Notes: generated by a model not told the origin, from the sequence alone. Shown: positions 1-10,793, counted from the first letter of the stretch. The stretch: DNA of 64,000 bases from Streptacidiphilus albus JL83 (GCF_000744705.1 NZ_JQML01000001.1:4164017-4228016), one strand, 5' to 3'. Translations and numbers: made by a program.

Positions 1-3000
1 CGCAGAGCAGCGCGTCCAGGAACTGTTCGCCGTAGCGGGCGGCCAGCAGCTCCCGCGCCCGCCGTGCCCCGGCCTCGGCCTGCCCGTACAGGCCCGCGTC
101 GCCTTGGACGTTGGCCAGGTTGGCCATCGAGCAGAGCGTGACCGGGTGGTTCTCGCCGAGCACCCGGACCAGCCCGGCCAGCGTCCGCCGGCCGAGCTCC
201 AGCGCCTCCCGCAGCCGCTCCGGGCCGCCGCCGTCGCTCAGGTAGACCATCACGTTGTCGGCGGCGCCGAGGGTGTTCGGGTGCTCCTCGCCGAGGTCCC
301 GGAGGAACTGCCGGTGCACCTCCCGGGCCTCGGCCAGGGCCCGGTCCGGGTCGCCGGTCACCCACAGGTCGGCGGCGTAGCTCAGCCGGCACAGCCGGGT
401 CTCCGGGTGGCCCTCGCCGTACTCGCTCCGGTACCGGTCGTAGGTGGCCCCGGTCAGCCGCAGCGCCTCCTCGCCGTGTCCGACCAGGCGCAGCGACACG
501 GCCAGGCTCCGGGCCAGCGCCAGCGAGTCGATGTGCTGCTCGCCGACCAGCGCGTCCATCCGCTCCTTCAGCGGGCGCAGCCGGTCCACCGCGTCCACCA
601 GGTGGCCCAGGTCCCTGGCCTCGCGCGCCTGCATGGCCTGGAGCAGCAGGGTCTCCCGGTGCTCCGGGCCGAGCCGCTGGGCCCAGCCCTGGGCGGTGGC
701 CGCGTCGAGCGCCTGGGCCTGGACGAAGTTGCCGACCAGCCGGTGGTCGACGGCGAGGTTGCCGGCCAGCCGGAGGGTGCGGACGTCGTACTCGCCCAGC
801 GACTGGCTCATGGTGGCGTGGGTGCGCCCGTCCAGGGCCAGGGCCTCCTGGTAGCGGCCGAGCGCCCGCAGGTCGGAGGCCAGGTTGCCGGCCGTGAACA
901 GGGTGTGGACATGGCTCTCGCCGATCATCGCGGTCTGCCGGGCCAGGGTGTCCCGGTCCAGCGACAGCGACTCCCGGTAACGGCCCTGCATCCGCAGGGT
1001 GTTGCCGAGTTCGGTGCGCAGCCGCAGGGTGAGCCAGTCCGGACCGGCGACCCCCGCGTGCCCGGTCCAGCGCCGGTCCAGCTGCTCGGCCAGGGTCCGG
1101 GCGGAGTCGTAGTCGCCGCCGCGCCACAGGTACCTGACCCGGTCCAGCATCAGCTGCCGGACCCGCTTGTCGTAGCAGTGGTGCGCCCCGGCCGGCAGCA
1201 GGTGCGGCCAGATCTGCTCCAGCCGCCCGTGGTTGCGGTCGTCGTCGACCTCGCCCTCGATCCGGTCCCGCGCGCCGACCAGGAGCCCGTGGACCAGGTG
1301 CCGGGTCTCCTCGCGCTGCTCCTCGCCCAGGCTCTCCCGGACCACCGCCTGGACCAGCCGGTGCATCTGGACGCTGCCGTCGCCGCTGTCGATCCGCGCC
1401 AGCGAGTACCGGCCGATCTGCTCGAAGACCGTGCCGAAGCTGCTGGGGTCGACGATCCTCGGGTCGAGCTCCCCCAACTGCTGGAGCAGCAGGTCGCTCT
1501 GGAGCAGCGAGCGGGCGATCGGCTCGGTGCCGAAGTGGGCGCAGATCTCCAGCACCCGGACCGCCGCCGGGGCGGTCGCCCGCAGGGTGTTGATGGACAG
1601 GCCCCAGGTCGCCACGACCGGGTTGGGGTCCTCGGTCTCCACCGCCTGGCTGAGGATCAGCGCCAGCCGCCCCTCCAGCAGCCGCAGGTACTCCTCGACC
1701 GGGATCCCGGTGCTGGAGAGGTAGGCGGCGGCCTGCTCGACCGCCAGCGGCAGGTCGCCGAGGCGTTCGGCGATCCGCTCGGCCTGCTCCGGCGAGAGCG
1801 TGGCGACCCGTTCGCAGAGGTGCTCGATGCTCTCCGCGCGCTCGAAGACGTCGAGCGGCACGGCGTCGGCGACGGTGCCCCAGGTGTGGTTGCGGGAGGT
1901 GATCAGCACGTGGCCGCTGCCCTGCGGGAGGTAGCCGGCCAGCTCGGCCGGCTCCCTGACGTTGTCGAACACCAGCAGCCAGCGCGGGCCGGGGCGGTCC
2001 TGGCCCAGCCACTCGACCGCGGCGGCGGCGGCGAGCACGGTGCTGTCGGCCGCCGGGAACCCCGCCCCGGAGCGGTCGCCGGCGGCCGCGGCGGGCCGCT
2101 CGATCTCGCGCGCCAGCGCCGCGAGCGCCGCCAGCGAGTCCGGCACCAGCTCGGGACGGTCGGCGGCGACCCACCAGACCAGGTCGTAGTCGGAGCGGTA
2201 CCGGTGGGCGTACTCCTTGGCCAGCTGGGTCTTGCCGACGCCGCCGAGGCCGTGGAGCGCGATCGGCCCGGCCGGTCGCGCCGGGTCGGCGCCGGCCCGG
2301 AGCTGGTCGTGCAGCCGCTCCAGCGCCTCGGCCCGGCCGGTGAAGGTGCCGTTGCGGGCGGGCACGTTCCAGATCCGCGGCCGTCCGCCGGGGAAGCGGG
2401 TGGCGACGGCGGGCTCCCCCGCCCCGTCCGGCGCGCGTTCCGGGTCGAGGCCGCGCAGCAGCGCCTGGACGGCGGCGGGTGCGGCCAGGCCGACCAGGTC
2501 CACCAGCCTGGCGTCGGCGCCGCCGGACGCCTGGTCGTGCCAGACCTGGTCGACCCGGACCACCAGCGGCCGGGCGGCCCCGTTCCGGCGGCTGCGGGCC
2601 ACCACCCGCTGCCAGAACGCGGCGGCCCCGGCGGAGCGCTGGAAGGAGCGGGACAGCACCGCCAGCACCCGGTGCGAGCCGTCGGTGCTCCGGTCCTCGT
2701 CCGGATTCGGCGCCCAGTCCGCGGCGATCTCCCCGGTGGTCACCCGGTAGCCGCCGACCCGCAGCACCTCGGCCATCCACTCGGCCCAGCCGCGGTCCTC
2801 GCGGACGTGCCCGAGGTGCAGGGCGGAGGTCGCGGCGTAGCGGCGGAGGTACTCCTCCTTGGCGGCACGGCGCTGCGCCTCGCCGGTGCCGGGCAGGGCG
2901 GACACCTCGCCCCGGGTGATCACGTCGGTCAGCCGCTCGCAGGCCGCGAGCAGCGAGCCGCTGATCCCGGGGGCGTCGCCGAAGGCCGCCAGAATCTCCT

Positions 3001-3865
3001 CGTAGGCGTAGAAGGGCTGGTAGGGAAGCTGGACCGAGCCCAGGAAGTGCCCGGGGTCGGGCAGCGCGAGCGGGTCGAGCACCCGGGAGAGCCGGCGCCG
3101 GGCGGACTCCCGTCCGGTCTCGGCCTTCTTCAACTCGGCCTCGTCGACCCGCATCGGCACCGGCAGGATCCGGCCGGGCAGCGCTGCCCGACGGTCCGGC
3201 GCCGGCTGGTCCGCGGGCCGGCGGTCGGACAGCACCCGGTCGGCGAAGCGGGCGGCGCCCTCGGTGCCCTGGCCGCTGAGGGTGAAGCAGAGCACCAGGG
3301 TGTCCGGCAGTTCGGTGGCGCAGAGCAGCGCCGAGGCGCCGAGCCCGGCCCGGCTGTCGATCAGGACGTAGTCGTACCCGCTCCGCATGGACTCGCGCAG
3401 GGCGCGGAGGAACCGCGCCCCCTCGGGCCGGGCGTGGCGGCAGGGCCGCGCGGGGTCGGGCGGCCGGACGCGGCCGACGCCGCCCGCGGGCAGGAAGCCG
3501 AGGCTGCCGCCGGGCGGGAACCAGGGCCAGTCGAGCTCCAGCACGTAGCGGTCCACCGAGGCGCTGCGGGCCAGCAGTTCGTCGGTCTCCGGCGGGGCCC
3601 CGGGGCTGTCGGCCGCCTCGTCGTACTCGGCGAGCAGGTCGGCGATGCCGGTGGCGGTGTCGTGCTTCCCGGGGTCGAGGAAGGGGCGGAGGAAGCACTC
3701 CAGTCCGGGCGCCTCCAGGTCCCAGTCGACGGCCAGCACCCGTCGGCCGGCGGCGGCCAGGATCCAGGCCGTGTTGGCGAGGGCCGAGGTCCGGCCGGTG
3801 CCGCCCTTGTAGGAGGCGAAGGTGACCACCTGGCCCTTCCGGGCCGGTTCCTGACTGCCGATCAT
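1..3865 (-). CDS. fxsT: FxsT1: ParA-like/TIR-like/NB-ARC/TPR STAND protein of FxSxx-COOH systems (3' end cut by window)
   Basis: About 1,288 codons are visible; the C-terminus lies beyond base 1. The ATG start is preceded by GGAGGG about 5 bases upstream. Domains in order: a ParA/MinD-like ATPase with the deviant Walker A KGGTGRT at about residues 20-26, a TIR-like segment around residues 345-420, an NB-ARC module with P-loop GLGGVGKT near residue 537 and Walker B LLVFDN, then a TPR array to the edge. The family accompanies FxSxx-COOH peptides; its role is unknown, but the layout resembles NLR/STAND signalling proteins. It reads closest to FxsT3 (16429-20463), sharing for example the stretch [19 protein letters not shown], and less closely to FxsT2. 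No fxsA, fxsB or fxsC gene lies upstream; the next gene is a divergent hydrolase, so it is an orphan copy. Confidence 0.88.
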   Translation of the reverse strand, partial: MIGSQEPARKGQVVTFASYKGGTGRTSALANTAWILAAAGRRVLAVDWDLEAPGLECFLRPFLDPGKHDTATGIADLLAEYDEAADSPGAPPETDELLARSASVDRYVLELDWPWFPPGGSLGFLPAGGVGRVRPPDPARPCRHARPEGARFLRALRESMRSGYDYVLIDSRAGLGASALLCATELPDTLVLCFTLSGQGTEGAARFADRVLSDRRPADQPAPDRRAALPGRILPVPMRVDEAELKKAETGRESARRRLSRVLDPLALPDPGHFLGSVQLPYQPFYAYEEILAAFGDAPGISGSLLAACERLTDVITRGEVSALPGTGEAQRRAAKEEYLRRYAATSALHLGHVREDRGWAEWMAEVLRVGGYRVTTGEIAADWAPNPDEDRSTDGSHRVLAVLSRSFQRSAGAAAFWQRVVARSRRNGAARPLVVRVDQVWHDQASGGADARLVDLVGLAAPAAVQALLRGLDPERAPDGAGEPAVATRFPGGRPRIWNVPARNGTFTGRAEALERLHDQLRAGADPARPAGPIALHGLGGVGKTQLAKEYAHRYRSDYDLVWWVAADRPELVPDSLAALAALAREIERPAAAAGDRSGAGFPAADSTVLAAAAAVEWLGQDRPGPRWLLVFDNVREPAELAGYLPQGSGHVLITSRNHTWGTVADAVPLDVFERAESIEHLCERVATLSPEQAERIAERLGDLPLAVEQAAAYLSSTGIPVEEYLRLLEGRLALILSQAVETEDPNPVVATWGLSINTLRATAPAAVRVLEICAHFGTEPIARSLLQSDLLLQQLGELDPRIVDPSSFGTVFEQIGRYSLARIDSGDGSVQMHRLVQAVVRESLGEEQREETRHLVHGLLVGARDRIEGEVDDDRNHGRLEQIWPHLLPAGAHHCYDKRVRQLMLDRVRYLWRGGDYDSARTLAEQLDRRWTGHAGVAGPDWLTLRLRTELGNTLRMQGRYRESLSLDRDTLARQTAMIGESHVHTLFTAGNLASDLRALGRYQEALALDGRTHATMSQSLGEYDVRTLRLAGNLAVDHRLVGNFVQAQALDAATAQGWAQRLGPEHRETLLLQAMQAREARDLGHLVDAVDRLRPLKERMDALVGEQHIDSLALARSLAVSLRLVGHGEEALRLTGATYDRYRSEYGEGHPETRLCRLSYAADLWVTGDPDRALAEAREVHRQFLRDLGEEHPNTLGAADNVMVYLSDGGGPERLREALELGRRTLAGLVRVLGENHPVTLCSMANLANVQGDAGLYGQAEAGARRARELLAARYGEQFLDALLC

Positions 3866-4112
3866 GTCGCCCTCCGCACCGCTCGGGCTCGTCCAGCTGG
3901 AAAAGCCGTACCGCTGCTCGTTCCGACGGGAAGCCTCCCGGGCATTCAAGCACAGTGCCGGGCTCCTGCCGCCTTCTGGGCAAAGCGGCCGGTCCGGGTG
4001 ACACTGTTCTCGGACGACAAGGGGGAGAGATGATCCGTCAGGAACTGCTCTATTCAGTCCATTCGGCCGGGTCGGCCAAGGGCCGGCGTCGGCCCCGGCG
4101 GAGGGGCGGGGC

Positions 4113-5027
4113 GTGACCGTACGCATGATCACGGCGTCGGACGGCCGGACCCTCGCCGCACACAGCACCGGTGACCCGCGCGGACGGGCGGTCTTCCTGC
4201 TGCACGGGACGCCCGGCAGCCGGTTCGGGCCCGCCCCGCGCGGGTCGCTGCTCTACCGGCTGGGCATCCATCTGATCGCCTTCGACCGGCCCGGATACGG
4301 CGACTCCGACCGCCGCCCCGGGCGCCGGGTGGTGGACGCGGCCGAGGACGTGGCCCTGGTCGCCGACACCTTCCGGCTGCGGCGCTTCGCCGTGGTGGGC
4401 CGCTCCGGCGGCGCCCCGCACGCCCTGGCCTGCGCCGCCCGGCTGGGCGACCGGGTGACCAGGACTGCGGCCCTGGTCAGCCTCGCGCCCAAGGACGCAC
4501 CCGGCCTCGACTGGTACACCGGCATGTCCGCCTCCAACATCCGCCAGTACACGATCGCGGAGCAGCAGCCCGAGCTGCTGGCCCCGGGGCTGCACGCCCG
4601 GAGTCGCGAAATCCGGGAGGACCCGCACCGGCTGATCGTCGCGCTGCGCCGGGAATTGACCGAATCCGACCGTCGGGTGGTCGGCGACGCCGGAATGCGG
4701 CAGCAGCTGGAGCAGACCTACCGGGAGGCGCTGCGCACCGACGCCGGCGGCTGGATCGACGACACCGTGGCGCTCAGCAGCGCCTGGGGCTTCGATCCGG
4801 CCGAGATCGACCCCGCCGTCCCGGTGCTGCTCTGGCACGGCGAGGACGACGTCTTCTCGCCGGTCCAGCACACCGTCTGGCTGTCCCGGCGGATCCCCGG
4901 GGCCCAGCTCGTGATCGAACCCTGGGCTGCGCACTTCGCCGCCTTCCCGCTGATGCCGCAGGTCCTCCAGTGGGCGGCGCGGGAGGGCTCGCCCGCCCGC
5001 TTCGAACGCACCGGCCCCGCCTACTGA
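4113..5027 (+). CDS. alpha/beta hydrolase (copy 1, associated with fxsT)
   Basis: 304 aa. The GTG start is preceded by GAGGGGCGG. It has the alpha/beta hydrolase oxyanion motif HGTPGSR, the nucleophile elbow GRSGG near residue 97, a probable acid Asp in [10 protein letters not shown], and a late His in WAAHFAAF. This is a standard serine hydrolase set; the substrate is unknown. It lies divergent from fxsT1 and convergent with fxsT2, with a strong hairpin between it and fxsT2. It is a clear paralogue of the hydrolase at 15390-16364: both share GTPGSR, DRPGYG, GRSGG, a DWY-x-GM-x-x-SN stretch and GGW-x-DD. Being present twice beside fxsT genes suggests a link to the peptide system, which is inference. 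Confidence 0.88.
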   Translation: MTVRMITASDGRTLAAHSTGDPRGRAVFLLHGTPGSRFGPAPRGSLLYRLGIHLIAFDRPGYGDSDRRPGRRVVDAAEDVALVADTFRLRRFAVVGRSGGAPHALACAARLGDRVTRTAALVSLAPKDAPGLDWYTGMSASNIRQYTIAEQQPELLAPGLHARSREIREDPHRLIVALRRELTESDRRVVGDAGMRQQLEQTYREALRTDAGGWIDDTVALSSAWGFDPAEIDPAVPVLLWHGEDDVFSPVQHTVWLSRRIPGAQLVIEPWAAHFAAFPLMPQVLQWAAREGSPARFERTGPAY

Positions 5028-5031
5028 GCCG

Positions 5032-5061
5032 GGTCGGCCCCGCCACGGGGCGGGGCCGACC
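5032..5061. terminator. Bidirectional hairpin between hydrolase 1 and fxsT2
   Basis: Perfect 13-bp inverted repeat, GGTCGGCCCCGCC and its complement, around the loop ACGG. It sits between two convergent genes whose stop codons are 37 bases apart. No T-tract is seen, as is usual in high-GC actinobacteria. Confidence 0.75.
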
Positions 5062-5064
5062 GCA

Positions 5065-8000
5065 CTAGACCGGCTGGATCTCCAGCGAACGGCCGAGCCG
5101 GCGCCACTCGCGACAGGCCCGGGTGGCCGGGTGCTCGTCGCCGAGCTGCCGGATCAGCTCCTCGATCACCCGGCCGCGCAGCTCCTGCGCCTCCGAGCGG
5201 CGGCCGGAGGCGCGCAGGGTCACCGCCAGGTTGGCCTCGCAGACCACGACGTCCGGGTGGGTCGGCCCGTACCGGGCGACCAGCCCGGCCAGCGCGGTCC
5301 GCCCCAGCTCCTCCGAGCGGACCAGGTCGCCGTCCTCGCCCACCGAGTTGGCCAGGTTGAGCAGCGAGGTCAGCGTGAACGGGTGGTCCGGGCCGACCAC
5401 CCGCTCCAGGGTGCTGGTGGTGTGCTCGCCGAGCGCGACCGCCTCCTCGGCCTGGCCGCTGTCGCGCAGGTAGATGGAGACGTTCACGGCGACGGCCAGG
5501 GTGAACGGGTGCTCCGGGCCGAGCTGGGCCAGGTAGCCGTCGTAGACCTCCTGGGCGAAGTCCCGGGCCAGCTCCTTGTCGCCGGAGGCCGAGTAGTCCG
5601 CGGCCAGGTTCAGCGCGCAGGCCAGGGTGTCCGGCGCGTTCTCGCCGTAGTTGTCCAGGAACCGGGCGTAGGTCTCCTTGGTGATCTGCCTCGCCTCGCC
5701 CTCGCGTCCGGCCTTGCGGAGGGCCACTGCGAGGCTCTTGGCGTAGCGCAGCGTCGGCAGGTCCATCACCGGCACCGCCCGGTACTCCTCCTGGAACTCC
5801 TCCAGCAGCTCCACCGAGCCCCGGTAGTCGCCGAGCGCCCGCAGGTCCTCGGCCAGCGCGGCCTTGGTGGTCAGGGTGTACAGGTGGCGCGGGCCGAGCA
5901 CGGCGACGCGGCGGTCCAGGGTCTCCTGGTCCAGCTGCCGGGCCGCCTCGTAGTCGCCGGTGAAGCGGTAGTCGATGGCGAGGTTGTTGACCGTGGACAG
6001 GGTCTGCGGGTCCTCGTCGCCGAACTGCTCCTTGAACTTGTCCAATATCTCCTTGTCGATGTCCAGCGCCTCGGCGAACCGGCCGAGCGCCCGGAGGTCG
6101 GCGGCCAGGCCGCGGGCGGTCATCAGGGTGTACGGGTGGTCGGCGCTGAGCAGTTCGCGCTGCTTGTCCAGGGTCGCCTGGTCCAGGGTCAGCGCCTCGG
6201 CGAAACGGCCCTGGCTGCGCAGCACGTTGGCCATGTGGAAGCGCAGCAGCAGGGTCTGCCGGTCGTCCTCGCCGAGCTTGGCCACCCAGAGCCGGTTCAG
6301 CTCGTTGCCCAACTGCTCGGCGGCGTCCAGCTCGCCGCGCTTCCACAGGTAGCGGACCCGGTCGAGCAGCAGCTGCCGGGTGTCGGCCTGGTCGCACTCC
6401 TCGGCCCGGGAGGAGGCCAGGTGCGGCCAGATCCGCTCGAAGGCCGGCCAGTTCTCCGGGTCGTCGGTGTCGCCGACGGCCGGCCTGGCCCCCACCAGGA
6501 TGTCGTGCACCTCGTGCATGGTGCTGTCCTGCTGCAGGGGGTTCAGCTTGGACCGGATCACCGCCTGGACCATCCGGTGCACCTGGAAGGTGTTGCTGCC
6601 GGGGTCGACCTTGGCCAGCCCGTAGCGGCCGATCGCCTGGATCACCTTGCCCAGCATGAACTTGTCGCGCAGGTCCGGGTCGTAGCCGACCAGCACCTTG
6701 ATCATCTGGTCCCGGTAGAAGAGGTCCATGGAGATCGGGTCGGCCGAGAAGTAGGCGCAGAGCTCCAGCAGCCGGGCCGCGGCCGGGGCCTGCTGGGCCA
6801 GCCGCTCGATGGAGATGTTCCAGGCGACGCCGAAGACGTGCGGGTAGTCGGCGGGCTGCTGGGCCAGCGCCAGCGCCCGGACCGCCTCCTGCTGCAGCTG
6901 GGCGACGTAGGCGTCGACCGGCGTGCCGGTGGTGTTCAGCCAGGCGGCGGCCAGGCCGACGGCCAGCGGCAGGTCGCCGACGGCCTCGGCGACCCGGTTG
7001 GCGTCCTGCCGGCTGAGCCCCTTGGCCTGCCGGCACAGGTGCTCGATGCTCTCGCTGCGGGTGAAGACGTCCACTTCCAGCGGCTCGGCGTGGTTGGACC
7101 AGGCCTGGTTCCGGGAGGTCACCAGGATGTGGCCGGAGCCGCCGGGGAAGTAACGGGCGATCTTCGCCGGGTCGTCGGCGTTGTCGAAGATCAGTAGCCA
7201 GCGGTCGATCGGGCTGCCCCGGCGCAGGGCGTCACGCGCCGCCTCGGCGGCCTCGGCGACATTGTCGCCGACCCGGAGTTCGAGCTTCTTGGCCAGCTCG
7301 CCCAGCGACAGCGCCACCCGGTCCGGCTGCTCGGCCTCGATCCACCAGACCAGGTCGTAGTCGGCCATGAACCGGTAGGCGTACTCCAGCGCCACCTGGG
7401 TCTTGCCGACGCCGCCGAGGCCGTAGAGGGCCTGCGGGGGCGGCAGCACCACGGTCGTGCCGCCGCCGAGCTGGCTGCGCAGCCGCTCCAGCGCCGCCGC
7501 ACGGCCGGTGAAGGAGGTGTTACGGAACTGGACGTTCCAGATCCGCGGCCGGGTTCCCGGGAACCGGGGGCCGCTGCCCACCGGGTGCTCGACCGCGGCC
7601 AGGTCGGACCGGCCCAGCGCGCGCAGCAGCGCGGCCGCCGCCGGGGCCTCCTCCATCCGGACCAGGTCCACCGAGTTGCGGTTGCTGAACGGCGCGGTGG
7701 GCCGTACGTCGCCGACCCGGACCGGGATCAACTGCCGCCTGGTGCCGGAGGGATCCGACTTGGCCACCGACTCCCACAGGGCCTGGGCCTGCGGCGAGCG
7801 GACGTAGGAGGGCGAGAGTATGGCCACCGTCCGGTAGGAGGCGTCCATCGACCGCTCCGCCTCGGCCCGCGGGTCGGACCCGGCCGAGACGTCGCGCGGC
7901 AGCACCCGGAAGCCCGCGCCCTTGAGCACGCTCTCGATCCAGTCGGCCCACATCCGGTCCTCGGGCACGTACGAGAGGTAGAGGTCGGCCAGGACCGGCG

Positions 8001-9105
8001 GCCGGCGCCGGGTGAACGAGTCGACATAGCGCAGCCGGGTGTCCTGCGGGATGGCCGGCAGCGCGGTCACCCGCTCGTCGGTCAGCACCGCCGTCAGCCG
8101 CTCGAAGGCGGAGAGCATCGAGGTGGGCACCCCGGACTGGTCGCCGAAGGTCGCCAGGATCTCCTCGTAGGCGTAGAAGGGCCGGTAGGGGACCTCGACC
8201 GCGCCCCAGTAGCGGGTCAGCTCCTCGCCGCTCAGGCCCTGCGGCAACCCGTCGAAGCGGACCCGGGACAGCGCCCGGCCGGCGTCGACCTTCTCCTTCT
8301 CGCCGTCGTCGATGCGCATCGGCACCGGCAGGATCCGGATGTTCCGGTCGTGGTAGCGGTCAGCGATGTGCTGGGCTATGGAGGAGGCGCCGTCGATGCT
8401 CTGGTTGCTGAGGGTGAAGCAGACCACCAGGTCGTCCGGCATCTGCACGGTGCAGATCTCGGCGATGTCGGAGAGCCCGGTCCGGCTGTCGATCAGCACG
8501 TAGTCGTAGTTGCGGCGCATGTCGTCGCGCAGCGCGTCGAAGAACTGCCCGCCGTCCAGGTCGTCGTAGAACTTGTCCCAGTTGATGCTGGCCAGGGTGG
8601 CCGAGTAGTCGCTGTTCAGCCGGCCCGCCGAGAGGAAGTCCAGGCTGCCGCCGGGCTCGAACCACTGCCAGGCCAGCGGCACCGCGTGCGGGCGGACCCG
8701 GGCGAACTCGCGGTACCACTCCGGGCCGCGCTCCAGGCCGCGCAGCGCCTCCTCCCGGTACTCGGTGATCAGGTCGATCACGCCGCTGGTCGCCGCCTGC
8801 ACCTCGGGCGCCAGGAAGGGCTCGAAGAAGCGCGCGAGACCGGGCGCCTCCAGGTCCCAGTCGACGGCCAGCACCCGGAAGCCGTTGGAGGCCAGGATCC
8901 AGGCGGTGTTGGCCAGCGCCATGGTCCGACCGGTGCCGCCCTTGTACGAGTAGAAGGTGATGATGCGTCCGTTGCGATCGTCGGGGCGGGCGGCCGACTC
9001 GGGTCCGGACCGGACTCCCTCCGCCGTCGCCGCCTCGCCGTTCACGCGTTCCGCGTCCGGTCCGTCCGTCGTCCCGTGGTCGTCCGCTGCACGGTGCTCA
9101 GTCAT
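5065..9105 (-). CDS. fxsT: FxsT2: ParA-like/TIR-like/NB-ARC/TPR STAND protein
   Basis: 1,346 aa. The ATG at 9105 overlaps the fxsC1 stop by four bases (ATGA) and has GGAGGA upstream; longer readings of this frame run into fxsC1 and are not real. A hydrophilic N-terminus of about 45 residues precedes a ParA-like ATPase (KGGTGRT at 55-61, with IDSRTGLSD later). A TIR-like segment follows near residues 370-440 (LYLSYVPEDR to ILSPSY). The NB-ARC P-loop GLGGVGKT is near residue 561 and Walker B LLIFDNADD follows. TPR repeats run from about residue 930 to the end. The TIR-like segment has Leu where active TIR NADases carry the catalytic Glu. It is the last gene of fxs operon 1 and probably translationally coupled to fxsC1. 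A sensing or signalling role is inferred. Confidence 0.92.
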   Translation of the reverse strand: MTEHRAADDHGTTDGPDAERVNGEAATAEGVRSGPESAARPDDRNGRIITFYSYKGGTGRTMALANTAWILASNGFRVLAVDWDLEAPGLARFFEPFLAPEVQAATSGVIDLITEYREEALRGLERGPEWYREFARVRPHAVPLAWQWFEPGGSLDFLSAGRLNSDYSATLASINWDKFYDDLDGGQFFDALRDDMRRNYDYVLIDSRTGLSDIAEICTVQMPDDLVVCFTLSNQSIDGASSIAQHIADRYHDRNIRILPVPMRIDDGEKEKVDAGRALSRVRFDGLPQGLSGEELTRYWGAVEVPYRPFYAYEEILATFGDQSGVPTSMLSAFERLTAVLTDERVTALPAIPQDTRLRYVDSFTRRRPPVLADLYLSYVPEDRMWADWIESVLKGAGFRVLPRDVSAGSDPRAEAERSMDASYRTVAILSPSYVRSPQAQALWESVAKSDPSGTRRQLIPVRVGDVRPTAPFSNRNSVDLVRMEEAPAAAALLRALGRSDLAAVEHPVGSGPRFPGTRPRIWNVQFRNTSFTGRAAALERLRSQLGGGTTVVLPPPQALYGLGGVGKTQVALEYAYRFMADYDLVWWIEAEQPDRVALSLGELAKKLELRVGDNVAEAAEAARDALRRGSPIDRWLLIFDNADDPAKIARYFPGGSGHILVTSRNQAWSNHAEPLEVDVFTRSESIEHLCRQAKGLSRQDANRVAEAVGDLPLAVGLAAAWLNTTGTPVDAYVAQLQQEAVRALALAQQPADYPHVFGVAWNISIERLAQQAPAAARLLELCAYFSADPISMDLFYRDQMIKVLVGYDPDLRDKFMLGKVIQAIGRYGLAKVDPGSNTFQVHRMVQAVIRSKLNPLQQDSTMHEVHDILVGARPAVGDTDDPENWPAFERIWPHLASSRAEECDQADTRQLLLDRVRYLWKRGELDAAEQLGNELNRLWVAKLGEDDRQTLLLRFHMANVLRSQGRFAEALTLDQATLDKQRELLSADHPYTLMTARGLAADLRALGRFAEALDIDKEILDKFKEQFGDEDPQTLSTVNNLAIDYRFTGDYEAARQLDQETLDRRVAVLGPRHLYTLTTKAALAEDLRALGDYRGSVELLEEFQEEYRAVPVMDLPTLRYAKSLAVALRKAGREGEARQITKETYARFLDNYGENAPDTLACALNLAADYSASGDKELARDFAQEVYDGYLAQLGPEHPFTLAVAVNVSIYLRDSGQAEEAVALGEHTTSTLERVVGPDHPFTLTSLLNLANSVGEDGDLVRSEELGRTALAGLVARYGPTHPDVVVCEANLAVTLRASGRRSEAQELRGRVIEELIRQLGDEHPATRACREWRRLGRSLEIQPV

Positions 9106-10667
9106 GGCATTCCTCCGCCGGGTCCATGGTCCTGCTGCCGGGGGTCGTCGTGGTCGATGCGCGGGTCGGGCCGCCGGACGGGTGGGTCCGGAGCGGACGA
9201 GTGGGACGGGGGGAGGTGCTCCGGGGTGTCCGGCGCGAACGGGTCGACCGCCCCGAAGTCGGTCGGCCCGTAGTCGGTCGGCCCGTAGTCGGTGGGTCCG
9301 AAGTCGGTGGCTCCGTAGTCGGTGGGGCCTGCGTCCGCCGCGCCGGTGGCCGGCAGGCCGAAGCCGGGCATCCCCGGCGGCACCGCCCGCCACTGCCCGC
9401 CGCGCGAGGGGTCGGGTCTGGCGTCCCGCAGGCTCGGACGGGACGAGGACCCGCTCTTGGCCGGGGAACGCGGCCGGCGGTGCTCCTCGTAGGCGTGCAT
9501 GGCCCGCTGCGCCGCCCGGGGCAGCTCCTCCGAGAAGGAGCGCAGGGTCGGCAGCTCGGTGGTGCTGTGGAAGGAGGGCTTCAACCCCCTCCGGCTGGAC
9601 CGGAAGGTGTCCGCCTGCAGTCCCCGGAGCTCGACCTCGCCGGTCGCGCGGTCCGGGTCGTTCTCGCACCAGGGCTCCATCACGCTCACCCAGGGCGGGT
9701 TCACCCGGTCGAACTCCCGGGCCAGCCGCTGCTTCTCCGGGTTCAGCAGTGCCCAGCGGTCGAACAGCAGGAGCTCCGGGGCCTTGGGCTCGACCGCCGC
9801 CAGTAACTCCTCGGCGGTGTCCTCGAAGGCGTGGATGCTCGGCTGGAAGTCCAGCTGCCGGGCCACCCTGGCGGCGTGCTCGGCCAGCGTCCGGCCCTCG
9901 TCCGGGCCCGGACGGTAGGGCTGCCAGTCGACCGGGCGGTCGCCGTAGCAGGAGCCGTCGGACCGGCCCGGGAGCGGCACCGACCGGTCCGCCGCCAGCA
10001 CCGAGATCCGCAGCTCCCGGCCCTTGTCCTGGGTCTCGAAGGCGCTCGGCAGGCTCGGGTAGTCCTGCTGCTCGGTGTCGATCGGGATCATCGCCTGCTT
10101 GGCGACCTCGACTATCCGCTTGGCGATCCCGTACAGGGCCATCTCGTAGGCCTCGTGCAGGTAGCCGAACTTGAGCAGCGCGAACAGGCCCTCGTCGGCG
10201 TAGCCCCGGCCCAGACCCGGGTGCTTGTACTGGAGCCGGCTGGCGACCTCGGGCAGGCTGTCGACGTCCTGCGGGATCCACAGCACCGGCACCACCCCGC
10301 TGGTCAGGTTGGCGTCCGCCTTGCGCAGGTACACCGGCCTGCGTTCGAAGGCGTACCACTCCTGGCCGCAGTTGACGCTGCGGAAGTAGCGCGGGGAGTA
10401 CAGCGGGACGAAGACCCGGCAGCGCGCCAGCGCGTCCGAGAGCACATCCGGCCAGGGCTCGCCGGGACGCATCTGCCGGTCCATGAAGCCGATCTCCGGC
10501 GTGCTCGGCAGGTCGCCGAAGTGCACGATCAGCCGGCGCAGATCATTGAAGAACTTGTCCACCCAGATGTCCGGGTCGGGCTCGCCGGCCGCACCGTACA
10601 CCGGCGTGTGCGCATAGCTGAGGAAGAAGTACGGCCGGTCCTCGTCCCGTCCAGCCCGCTCGGCCAC
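9102..10667 (-). CDS. fxsC: FxsC1: TIR-like protein of FxSxx-COOH system
   Basis: 521 aa. The GTG start at 10667 was chosen because GGGGGAGG lies five bases upstream and the conserved start of the fold (RPYFFLSYAHTP) follows closely; an ATG at 10763 is in frame but has no such site. The first 200 residues are a TIR fold. Its key stretch has S-P-x-Y, a second Ser, then NCGQEW, which keeps the Glu-Trp pair used by catalytic TIRs. A second FxsC-type domain follows, then a low-complexity tail with TDYG/TDFG repeats encoded by 15-bp DNA units at 9254-9328. Codon 288 is TTA (9804-9806), a rare codon in this GC context and a possible bldA control point. It lies 126 bases below the acyltransferase gene and overlaps fxsT2. 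Confidence 0.88.
   Translation of the reverse strand: MAERAGRDEDRPYFFLSYAHTPVYGAAGEPDPDIWVDKFFNDLRRLIVHFGDLPSTPEIGFMDRQMRPGEPWPDVLSDALARCRVFVPLYSPRYFRSVNCGQEWYAFERRPVYLRKADANLTSGVVPVLWIPQDVDSLPEVASRLQYKHPGLGRGYADEGLFALLKFGYLHEAYEMALYGIAKRIVEVAKQAMIPIDTEQQDYPSLPSAFETQDKGRELRISVLAADRSVPLPGRSDGSCYGDRPVDWQPYRPGPDEGRTLAEHAARVARQLDFQPSIHAFEDTAEELLAAVEPKAPELLLFDRWALLNPEKQRLAREFDRVNPPWVSVMEPWCENDPDRATGEVELRGLQADTFRSSRRGLKPSFHSTTELPTLRSFSEELPRAAQRAMHAYEEHRRPRSPAKSGSSSRPSLRDARPDPSRGGQWRAVPPGMPGFGLPATGAADAGPTDYGATDFGPTDYGPTDYGPTDFGAVDPFAPDTPEHLPPSHSSAPDPPVRRPDPRIDHDDPRQQDHGPGGGMP
9254..9328 (-). repeat. Five 15-bp in-frame tandem repeats in fxsC1
   Basis: Five imperfect 15-bp units (plus-strand form CGAAGTCGGTCGGCC) encode the TDYGP/TDFGP pentapeptides in the tail of FxsC1. 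The unit is in frame, so copy number could change without breaking the gene. Confidence 0.85.
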
Positions 10668-10793
10668 CCGCGCCTCCCCCGATCCGCCGGCACAGCCGCC
10701 ATGCGTCATGTACCGGCCCATTCGACCCGGTGTTTGACTGAGCGTCAACCATGCCTTGTGCAAGAACCATTGAACACCTGCTGGGGCCGTGCG

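Noticed and set aside
104-4033. 1,309-codon open frame on the plus strand
   Set aside because: It is a mirror of fxsT1: low-complexity Arg/Val/Gly/Pro/Gln sequence, no ribosome site, and the other strand encodes clear ATPase, TIR-like and TPR domains.
5131-7197. Long plus-strand frames opposite fxsT2 and similar ones opposite other genes
   Set aside because: High GC at third codon positions opens the antisense frame; the predicted proteins are repetitive and match no domain.
9254-9328. CRISPR-like or mobile repeat
   Set aside because: The 15-bp units are in frame inside fxsC1 with no spacers.
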